NCBI GenBank assembly: GCA_020205615.1
Contig: CM035165.1
Location: 33,887,544 to 33,951,543, forward strand
DNA length: 64,000 nucleotides
Direction: 5' to 3'
From: Panax quinquefolius
Taxonomy: Eukaryota > Streptophyta > Magnoliopsida > Apiales > Araliaceae
Positions 36,308 through 44,639 of the stretch are shown piece after piece; position 1 is the stretch's first letter, and each line of letters starts with the position of its first letter. The translations under genes were made by a program, and so were the position numbers. Under the pieces are notes generated by a model. The model made no database searches and was not told the DNA's origin. It was given only the letters and a program-made list of their open reading frames with translations.

Positions 36308-37367
36308 GAGCGTGTTAGTACGGTTAAAAATAGAAAATTAATATTTTCATTTGTTAAAATGATATTTTTATATGATTTTCTCTCACATAAAGGTGAAACT
36401 CACTCATTATTCATGTGAAAAGAATCATGTAGAAATATCAATTTCTTATTTGAAAATATTAGTTCACGAAAAATATAATAGAGAAAAATTAGAAATCAAT
36501 AAAGAGTGGAGGGAGAAAATAATTTATTTAGAGATTTTAAAAGATATATTACACATTTTCAAGAGATACTTATTTTTCTCCTTCTCGTTCTCCTTAATAA
36601 TATACTTCTTTTTCATTCTTAAAAGGATGATTTAAGTGATAAATATATTGTCTTCAAAAGAATGACAAAAGTACAATATAAATTTTTATTTAAACTAAAA
36701 TTACCCTTGATTTACTAGTATTATATTTTACTTACTTTAATAGTCAACCAATCACATCACTAATTCTCTCTATCCAAAACCTAATTAAATATATTAACCC
36801 ATATAATCAATTATCACACTGCTCAAACACAAGGGTAGGTTGGAAAAATACATATACTCTCTCGTAATTTTTAACTACCTTAATTTGTGTAAAATTTGTA
36901 CTTATGTTATCCTTTTAAAAATGAAGGAAATATTAGTCACCGTAACACGCACGCTACGTGTACAATTATTGTAAGGATATAGTCATAATTTTATTAAATT
37001 TAGGGAATAAAATTATAAAAATAAAATAAAAGTGCTAATCAAATTTTCAGTCTCAAGGGCTTATTAGTATATTAATTATTTTATTTTGTGCTAATTATTT
37101 AAGTTATTACTTTACTTGGTTAGTTAAGAATTAATTATGTATGAATTTTTATACACCTTTAATATATTATTATTATTTCTATATATATGTATTTTTACTA
37201 TTTTAGTAAGCCAATTACGTATTTATACGGTCAACTATATTTAAATATTAAATTATGACACGTGACTATTTTTTGGTAAAAAAAATTGACCAAAAATAAT
37301 AAAAGGGCCCATCGTGGTTACTTTAGCGAGATGAAAGCGTTTAAAACATCAGAATAAGTTTCATTTA

Positions 37368-37457
<90 letters not shown>

Positions 37458-37719
37458 CCTCTAGGTTTATTTACTTGGCACTTCATAAATACTGATAACT
37501 CAATCACAGTCCATAAATAGTACCATATAATATTGAAACCTACAACTCAAAATGAATTTCTTCCTACACACAGGTAGGCACCAAAAGAAACAAGACAATT
37601 GAAAGTTGGCAGTTTTACCATTTCAACTCGCCGTTCTATCATAATTAATCCAAGAAATTAGGAGGATTCTTTTTGTAAACATATGCGACGGGGCGGCTTA
37701 TGCTTATGCTCTTCTTCTC
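36308..37719. other. Intergenic and upstream region of the germin-like gene
   Basis: AT-rich sequence without a convincing frame; an 87-codon frame at 36372-36635 is Lys/Ile/Phe-rich and looks like chance. It contains the (CA)n(TA)n tract at 37371-37452 and the proximal promoter of the germin-like gene. Confidence 0.6.
37371..37452. repeat. (CA)n(TA)n compound microsatellite
   Basis: About 17 CA units followed by about 23 TA units, some 270 bp upstream of the germin-like TATA box. Confidence 0.97.
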
Positions 37720-37726
37720 TATAAAA
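37720..37726 (+). promoter_or_regulatory. TATA box of the germin-like gene
   Basis: TATAAAA within CTTCTCTATAAAATGCATG, 93 bases before the start codon, which is a typical plant spacing for a short 5' leader. Confidence 0.8.
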
Positions 37727-37818
37727 TGCATGACAAACTTAAACTTAATTCACAACTCAATCCACACATAATCTTATAAGTGATTTACTAGTTCCTCTTC
37801 TCTCCAAGTAGGGTTTCA

Positions 37819-38574
37819 ATGGCTGCACATTTTCTTTTGCTAGGATTATTAGCCATAACTTGTTCAGTTGCATTGGCTTCTGACATTACTCCCCTACAAG
37901 ATTTCTGTGTTGCTGACCAAAAAAGTTCAGGTTATAAAGCTAATAATATATATCTGGTTAATTAATTTAAATTGTCAAACTTGATTTTTTTGTTCGTTAT
38001 TTTACTTGGTTTAATTTATTTTTATTTTTTTCATATACCACTGGCAGTTGTAGTGAATGGTAAGGCTTGCAAGAATCCCCAGCTTGTCACCGCCAACGAT
38101 TTCTTCTTAAGTGGCCTTCACTTGGCCGGAAACACCTCCACTCCATTTGGTTCCCGTGTCACTCCAGTATTTGCAGCTCAACTACCAGGACTAAATACCC
38201 TTGGCATCTCAATGGTCCGTATCGACATTGCACCGCGGGGTGTCAACCCTCTCCACACGCATCCCCGTGCCACCGAGATTTTTACAGTCATTGAGGGCAC
38301 CGTCGAAGTTGGATTTGTCACCTTTAACCGCCTCATTACAAAGGTACTTAACAAAGGTGATGTGTTTGTGTTCCCTCAGGGTCTTGTCCACTTCCAACGC
38401 AACGTTGGAAACTGCAATGCATTTGCGATTGCAGCTCTAAACAGCCAAAACCCTGGTGTTATTACCATTGCTAACGCAGTCTTTGGATCGAATCCTTCAA
38501 TCTCTAGTGATCTTCTTGCCAAGGCTTTCCAAGTGGATAAGAAAATAATCTCTAAAGTGCAGTCGCGGTTTTAA
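37819..38574 (+). CDS. Germin-like protein, two exons (37819-37930, 38048-38574)
   Basis: The spliced product is 212 residues, a normal length for the family. Exon 1 encodes a hydrophobic signal peptide (about residues 1-21, [20 protein letters not shown]) and the N-terminal DFCVAD cysteine. The 117-bp intron (GTTATA...GGCAG) splits a codon after its first base. Exon 2 encodes the second cysteine (GKACKN) and the cupin barrel. Germin box 1 is [20 protein letters not shown], with two His and one Glu as metal ligands. Box 2 is [18 protein letters not shown], with the third metal-binding His. Germin-like proteins are secreted, usually multimeric, Mn-binding apoplastic proteins, some with superoxide dismutase activity; the activity of this one is not shown by sequence. 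All key residues are present and the frame is intact. It is the only intact host gene I see here. Confidence 0.95.
37931..38047 (+). other. Intron of the germin-like gene
   Basis: GT-AG boundaries, T-rich before the acceptor. Removing it joins DQKSS to [10 protein letters not shown] in frame. An alternative plus-strand frame starting inside the intron at 37972 is not the natural start, because it would lack the first conserved Cys. Confidence 0.92.
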
Positions 38575-39051
38575 ATTTGATTACTTCATTCATGATCAAG
38601 TAGATGGTCCAAACATATCTTTGATTTGTTTACCTTTAATTTATTATGTTGCTTCGTTGTTCTATTTTATTGTATTTCTCTTATGTGAAAGATAAGAAAT
38701 TCAGCTTGCAAGTTTTAAAATTTTCAAATGGTTGTTAATTTTGAAAGTTCAAAGGTACTTTAGTCTTATGAAATTGTAGCTATTGGTTGAGTCTGTTTGA
38801 CTATTTTTTGTGATTGCAAACTAGCCGGAGTACTTCACTTGGATTCAACTGTTTAAAATAACACCACTAGCTTCTTGGCCCTGGTCCTTTTGCTAGTTGT
38901 AGGACATTGGGTGCGTGGGTAAATGATTGAGGGTGACCGATATGTATAATTTCATTTAAAAGCATGAACAGAAGAATGTGAGTGTCTTTACATTAAAAAA
39001 CAGAAGTAAAAGTCAAAGAGAAACAAATTAAACTAAACTATGTATATATAT
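38575..39051. other. 3' flank of the germin-like gene
   Basis: Contains the T-rich 3' untranslated region and unremarkable AT-rich sequence. No other gene is seen. Confidence 0.6.
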
Positions 39052-39279
39052 GAGTCCGGATCTTAAGTTCACCCTTTCCATTCATTTCCATTTCTCACCC
39101 TCCTTTAGCGACGGACCTGACGACGGTTTCGGTCATACAACCGTCGTCTATACTTTTAGCGACGGACAACATATAGCGTCGCTAAAAGTATAGATTTGAT
39201 CGTTGTATGATCAAAACCATCGTCGAATCCGTCAAAAAGGGTGATTCAGTATGTTAGATAAAGGGAAGCTTAAGATCCT

Positions 39280-39282
<3 letters not shown>
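39052..39282. mobile_element. Small MITE-like inverted-repeat element
   Basis: The ends are GTCCGGATCTTAAG (left, within GAGTCCGGATCTTAAG) and CTTAAGATCCTGAC (right), imperfect inverted repeats. Inner arms carry TTTTAGCGACGG and its complement, forming a second inverted repeat around 39105-39200. The element is bordered by TA-rich sequence and has no coding capacity. Confidence 0.65.

Positions 39283-39284
<2 letters not shown>

Positions 39285-39340
<56 letters not shown>
39285..39340. repeat. (TA)n(GA)n microsatellite
   Basis: About 18 TA units followed by 10 GA units, between two foldback elements. Confidence 0.95.
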
Positions 39341-39341
<1 letters not shown>

Positions 39342-39342
39342 T

Positions 39343-39702
39343 CCTGATCGGTCCAGGACTCCGTATTTTCTTAAAATGCGGACTTTTTTTTTTTGCTTTT
39401 GTTTTTATTAAAAAAAAACAACTAAAAAAAAGTTTAATATTTTATGGAACTAGAATTTTTACATAATACAGTATTTTGGGTGTGATTTGGATACATATAA
39501 CAAAACAGGTCTGTACAAACTGTACAAACATGTTTTGTTATATGTATCCAAATCACACCCAAAAAAAACGTCTTATATTATGTAAAATTCCAGTTCATAA
39601 AATATAAAAAAAAAATTAATTGTTTAAAAAAACAAAAATTAAATAAATAAATAAATAAATAAAGGTCCGGATTTTCTCCCGTCCGGGAGTCCAGACCTGA
39701 TC
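39343..39702. mobile_element. Foldback (long hairpin) element, ~360 bp
   Basis: The two halves are inverted copies around a centre near 39510. For example, TTGGGTGTGATTTGGATACA on the left pairs with TGTATCCAAATCACACCCAA on the right. The outer ends GTCCTGATCGGTCCAGGACT and GAGTCCAGACCTGATCAATC are imperfect complements. It has no coding capacity and is flanked by microsatellites. Confidence 0.85.
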
Positions 39703-39707
39703 AATCT

Positions 39708-39711
39708 TGTA

Positions 39712-39762
<51 letters not shown>
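39708..39762. repeat. (GT)n(AT)n microsatellite
   Basis: TGTGTG run followed by a long TATA run directly right of the foldback element. Confidence 0.95.
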
Positions 39763-39765
<3 letters not shown>

Positions 39766-40245
39766 AGGGAATTGATATTTTCACAAGTGAAATTGTTAAT
39801 TCCACAAGTTAATCTCTCATATGAGGGTGGACCCCACTTACTATTTGTGATAATCCAAATTTTTGGGTAATATTAAAATAAAAATTAAATAAATAAAATT
39901 CTTATTAGATAATATGGTGTATGATATTATATTGCATAAGTGGGTATGAACTATGCAATATGTGATAGTTATGTTTAATAAATATATTGGTATTGTATAT
40001 TTTTTTATATGTAAATAAATTGTAGGGGTAATTTATTAAAGAAAATGAGATGGGTAAAAATAAAATAATTAATAATATTAAATTATTTTAATATGGTAGA
40101 TTGGTGGCATTATATATACTTCATGTATAACCACTATTTTATTGAAGAAATCATATATGACACTATTGAGTGTAATGTATATGCATGCATTTAATGTAGT
40201 GAATATATTAATATATTTACTACAGTTAAATAAATTGTGAAGGCA
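39763..40245. other. AT-rich fragment, left part, possibly a decayed LTR
   Basis: No coding signal. It continues in character at 43659-44600 on the other side of the MITE, and could be an old gypsy LTR starting TGTGATAATCC near 39847. Evidence is weak. Confidence 0.3.
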
Positions 40246-41299
40246 CACTACAACAAAAAGGCTTATTTTTGGCGGAATATTTCATCGATTTTAAGGATAT
40301 TCCGTCGAGGTTAACCTTATTTCCGACTTTAATATTTGGTGGAAATTCTATCAAATATATAAGCGGTCGAAATTAAGTTAAATTCGGTTATTTTCGATCG
40401 GGGATACTTAATGTGACACCCCTAAAATAGGTCCACACGACCCATCTTGAGTCGCCAGATATCACATATATAAAAAATCAAATACAAACTTCATTTATAC
40501 AACTGTTGAACTGTCGTAAAGAATACGACCACAATTAACTGTGAGTTTTAATACGATATAGTCTCGTAGACAGTATCCAAACTCAAATTATTACAATATC
40601 ATATATAATACAGCAGCAAATAACGCTTCTAAAGTCGGATTCACTTCACCCTATTATAGTTCACCAAAATTAAATATTACATGACGTCTAAAATACGACA
40701 CCCACATCTTAGGTCCTCAATACAATTATATATTGTATGTCATGCCGTTTTATAATGTATTGCGAAACTTCGACAGTCTCGGACCATCACATTATTTCTC
40801 TATTATCCCCCGCTCGACTCAGCTACACTCTTATTACCTGAAAGGAATTGTGAAGCAAAAGGGTGAGCACAACTAGCCCAGTAAAGAATATCATGGCTAA
40901 GATAATTAATTTATCAACAGCTTTCATCAGAATAAATCAGAGAATTAGAACATATGGTAGATAATAAAACTTTTCAACCATAATTGCAGCGGAATCAACA
41001 ATCCATTAGAAGAGTCAAGTAGAACATAATGTCTACTATCTCCTCCAAATTAAAAGTCCATCGTTTCATTTCTTTAATACTCATCAACGGTTCTTCGTTG
41101 TAACCAAGACAAAGAGAACTTTCATCACCTGCCTTCACCTGAACCACTAAAGATTATAATTAAGTTCACAATTCATATTTATAATCATGTAAATCAATAG
41201 TTTCTCCTTGCCACAAAAGATTAAAAGAACGTTTACTCAATATCCTTACCCCAAAGGTTAAAGATATTCAAATGTAATAACAATGATCATACCAATCAG

Positions 41300-41580
41300 T
41301 TGTCTACCTTTGCACTACGTGCCAAAGATATTCAACTATAAAACCAATCGCTGAGACTCAGCTTAATAAATAATTCCCATCATCGAATCATCCCCGCACT
41401 ACGGGCCAAGGATATTCGTTAGTATCACTAGTGGTAATGATCATGTCATACACATGTCCATCTTTGCACTACGGGTCAAAGCTATCAAATAACAGATCAT
41501 CTTTGCACTACATGCCAAAGATATTCAACAACATATCATCTTCGCACTACATGCCAAAGACATACAACTGTAAAATCAAT
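41300..41580 (-). repeat. Array of CTTTGCACTACGKGCCAAAG inverted-repeat words in LTR F
   Basis: Five copies, near 41310, 41393, 41464, 41503 and 41545. Each pairs CTTTG with CAAAG around a conserved loop. In the sense direction the core is ATCTTTGGCACGTAGTGCAAAG. Spacing is about 40-80 bp. Confidence 0.8.
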
Positions 41581-41697
41581 AACCAACAGTATAATAAAGA
41601 ATATATGAAACTGCAAATGGATTTTCACCCGCCATGCGGTAATCCACGATATCTGATCATTTCCACAATTTAATAAGGAATGAATACAAAGGATCAT

Positions 41698-42250
41698 TCA
41701 CCATGCATGTGGTAATCTACATAGACAGGTTATTCCAACAGAATAATAAAGAATGGAATAATTAAAGACATCACCATGCATGCGATAGAAACCGCACAGA
41801 CAGGTTATTCCCAATAAAATAATAAATGCGGAATAATAATTAATGGAACCAGGTCCGGCGTAAAACGCACAGACAGGATATTCTGACAGAATAATAAATG
41901 TGGAATAATAAAAGAAGATCACCAAGTATTGGGTAAACCGCATATACAGGTCATTCCACCAAGTATAGGGTAAACCGCGCATACAGGTTATTCCAATAGA
42001 ATAATAAATAATTGAATAACAATATACTTCACCAGGTATACGGTAATCCACGTATACAGGTTATTCTAACAGAATAATAAAGAATGGAATAACAATAGAC
42101 TTCACCAGATATACTAGAATCCACAGATACGAGTTATTCCAACAGAATAATAAATAATTGAATAACAATAGACTTCACAGGTATACTGGTAATCCACATA
42201 TCTGAGTTATTCAACATGTAATAATAAAGAATGGAATAATGAAGTTCTCT
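41698..42250 (-). repeat. Array of GTTATTCC...GGAATAAC hairpin-type repeats in LTR F
   Basis: About seven units near 41729, 41805, 41877, 41985, 42058, 42130 and 42204, roughly 72 bp apart. Each has TTATTC(C) and (G)GAATAA arms around a 15-20-base AT-rich loop. The array lies 260-810 bases downstream of the LTR TATA box, so it would be in the transcript leader if that promoter is used. Confidence 0.82.
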
Positions 42251-42508
42251 TCATGAATAAGAAAGAATAACACCTCTTACGGGTACAACAAATAATATCC
42301 CTTACTATAATAATATCCCTTTACCTTTCAAAGAAGAGTATTCCGACTAGTAGGGCGAGGATATACTCGAAGGAAACTTATACTACGCTCAAAGCTTTCT
42401 TAAACTCTAAAGAAATACTCTCAAGATTATAGAAGAAGAATTCTCTCTATAGTTTCTCTCTCTAGAGTTTCAATGAATTCGTAAGAAAATAATGAAGGAA
42501 TAGCTTCT

Positions 42509-42516
42509 ATTTATAA
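42509..42516 (-). promoter_or_regulatory. TATA box of LTR F (minus strand)
   Basis: The plus strand reads CTTCTATTTATAAGCTTG, so the minus strand reads CTTATAAATAGAAG, the same context as TATAAATAGAAG in LTR A. Confidence 0.65.
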
Positions 42517-42554
42517 GCTTGGTAGAGTAAGGGTAAAATAGTCTTTTCGCCATA

Positions 42555-42685
42555 ATTTATGACATCATCGATCATATGACATCATTGCTTACATCATCGA
42601 TCAAATGACATCATTGCTTATATCATCCTTCTGATGACATCATTGCTTACCTCATCGTTCCGATGACATCATCGCTTACATCATC
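42555..42685 (-). repeat. ~30-bp tandem repeats with ATGACATCAT upstream of the LTR F TATA box
   Basis: ATGACATCAT occurs five times (near 42559, 42576, 42605, 42633, 42663). Units of about 30 bp alternate with TTGCTTACATCATC. They lie about 40-170 bases upstream of the TATA box on the minus strand, in the position of promoter-proximal enhancer repeats. Confidence 0.8.
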
Positions 42686-42954
42686 AAAATTCAAATTCAA
42701 ATTGTTCTCTTTCACCTCATTTTACTTTTATACCATGAATTTACTATAATAATGTTACCATTCAAATTATAAAAAAAAACATACTATCATATAATCACAT
42801 TATACTACTATAATATAGTATTATAATAATATATTTAAATGAATTATTGATTTACTAATATAATTTCAACCAACGGTCTGAAAAATTAACACATCTCCTC
42901 ATGGAATAATATTGTACCCAAAAATGATTTGGACCGAAAATAAATATATTGCTC

Positions 42955-43270
42955 GGGTGAATAGTAACTCATGAATAGTAACTCGTGAATAGTAACTCAT
43001 GAATAGTAACTCATGAATAGTAACTCGTGAATAGTACTCTGACACAAAAAGTGTCCCAAATACTCGAGTGAATAATACTAAAGTGAATAGTAATTTGGGT
43101 GAATAGTAACTCGTGAATAGTAACTCCAACACAAAAAGTGTCCCAAATACTCGAGTGAACAATACTAGAGTGAATAGTAATTTGGGTGAATAGTAACCCG
43201 TGAATAGTACTCCAACACGAAAAGTGTCCCAAATACCCGAGTGAATAATACTAGAGTGTATAGTAACTGG
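42955..43270. repeat. GAATAGTAACTCNTGAATAGTAA and ~95-bp tandem repeats in LTR F
   Basis: Short units of about 17 bp (GAATAGTAACTCATGAATAG) are followed by about two and a half copies of a ~95-bp unit containing AAAGTGTCCCAAATACTCGA. Similar TATTCACGAGTTACTATTC words occur in the forward B LTR at 61800-61970. Confidence 0.88.
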
Positions 43271-43658
43271 GTATTTCATGACAACTTGTCTACTTTGAAA
43301 AATTTTCAAATATGACTCTTAACTTTAAACTTTTATCAATTTAACTATTTACCAAAATAGAAAAATTGAATACTTTTATTTCATAAAATTCGGGGACTCA
43401 CACTTAACCTCGGCGGAATTATCGTCGACCGAATATTCAGTCGATGTTAATATATTTCCGACGAAAAACTAGTCTGTCGAGGATATTTGGTCGATGATAA
43501 GTATGCCACGTGGTAGCCTGTCAAAAATAGTAAAGACCTTAATCTCGATGGACGTCCGTCGAGATTAACTATATTCCGTCGAGAATATATGTGACACGTG
43601 GCAAATGACCAAAATGGTAAGGACTTATTTTCAACGGAAATCCGTCGAGAATATTATA

Positions 43659-43951
43659 CCGAATGATGTAAAATAAAAATATGAGATGAGATCCAATATA
43701 TAAAATATGTATATTGGTATCAACTAGTTAGTAAATTAAATATATTAAATTATATATTTAATATATAAATAAATTGTTTGAAAATAATTTATGGAAAGAA
43801 GGAGAAAATTAAATTTAATTATACAATATAGATTGTATAATTTAAATAAGTTACTTAAATTAGGTAATGGGGAGTTAATAAATATATATTACGCAGGAAA
43901 ATAAAATTATGGAAACAATTAGCATAATGAGGCAAAAAGAAGTATGTTAAG

Positions 43952-44001
<50 letters not shown>

Positions 44002-44600
44002 TTTTACCCAAGAGTATTAGAATAAATTTTTTATAAAATTAATTTAATAAAGAAAAGATATTATAATTATCGTAATATCTTAAGAAAGTAAATAAATTCT
44101 TAATTGAATTTATGATAATGAGGTAAAGATATTATATTATAATATATTGGATATGTAAATAATTGTATTTACATAAGAAATTATGTGTAGCATATTTATT
44201 TAACAACTATAAAATAAATATATAATTTGATTATGTTATGTTATATTTTATATAATTTATATATCAAAGATGGGTTATGTAAATTATATGATTCCAAGAG
44301 GGTAAAATAAATTAAAGAGATTTAAGTAGTAATATTTATTTGATTTAAATTAAGTTATTAAGATTGGGTAATTAAATAATTTAACAAAAGCAAGCTAAAG
44401 ATAAGAGAGGGAGAATTGTGCGAGTTACGAAAACCTTAGGGTCGAAAACCTAATATTTGAAACTTAAGAAAATATCTTAAGGAATATACCAAAGAATAAA
44501 GAATATTCTGAGAATATGCTAAGAATATGTTAGGGGTGATTTGCAAACTTTTAAATACGAAGGAGAAGACTAGAGAAGACTTAAGTTGGGTGACCAACGT
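43659..44600. other. AT-rich fragment, right part, with (TA)n
   Basis: Continuation of the AT-rich sequence seen at 39763-40245. It holds a TA microsatellite at 43957-43999 and no coding frame. Confidence 0.35.
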
Positions 44601-44639
44601 ACTTATAAGCAGAGTCGGTCTTGGGTTTTCTAAGGCACA

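Larger units (their letters stand above)
40412..43401 (-). mobile_element. Solo LTR F (2.99 kb) in MITE 1
   Basis: Plus-strand ends are TGTGACACCCC and GGGGACTCACA, with perfect 5-bp duplications CTTAA at 40407-40411 and 43402-43406. The organisation resembles LTRs A and B but the sequence is diverged. It is oriented on the minus strand, with a TATA box at 42509-42516. It carries four distinct repeat arrays, listed separately. No internal genes are present. Confidence 0.93.
40246..43658. mobile_element. CACTA-type MITE 1, split by solo LTR F and truncated on the right
   Basis: It begins CACTACAACAAAAAGGC at 40246. Its two parts (40246-40411 and 43402-43658) align collinearly with MITE 2 at 45262-45907, sharing TTCCGTCGAGGTTAACCTTA-type and GACACGTGGCA(A/C)ATGACCAA words. 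The interruption point matches the middle of MITE 2. The right terminus (CTTGTAGTG) is missing after 43658. Confidence 0.88.

Noticed and set aside
36372..36635. 87-codon frame upstream of the germin-like gene
   Set aside because: Composition (Lys, Ile, Phe) follows AT richness; no start context, motif or relative recognised.
38201..38440. Overlapping frames on both strands inside the germin-like exon
   Set aside because: Shadow frames of a well-supported gene with no domain of their own.
37972..38574. A 200-residue open frame starting inside the germin-like intron
   Set aside because: The upstream ATG at 37819 with a signal peptide, the first conserved Cys and GT-AG splice sites gives the normal germin-like protein; the first 25 residues of the longer frame are intron.
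42555..42685. Possible CRISPR or satellite array
   Set aside because: Only about five units, inside an LTR and next to its TATA box; a promoter repeat is the simpler reading.
43011..43309. Repetitive frames rich in FTSYYSRVTIHELL
   Set aside because: They arise from the GAATAGTAACTC tandem repeat in LTR F and are not proteins.
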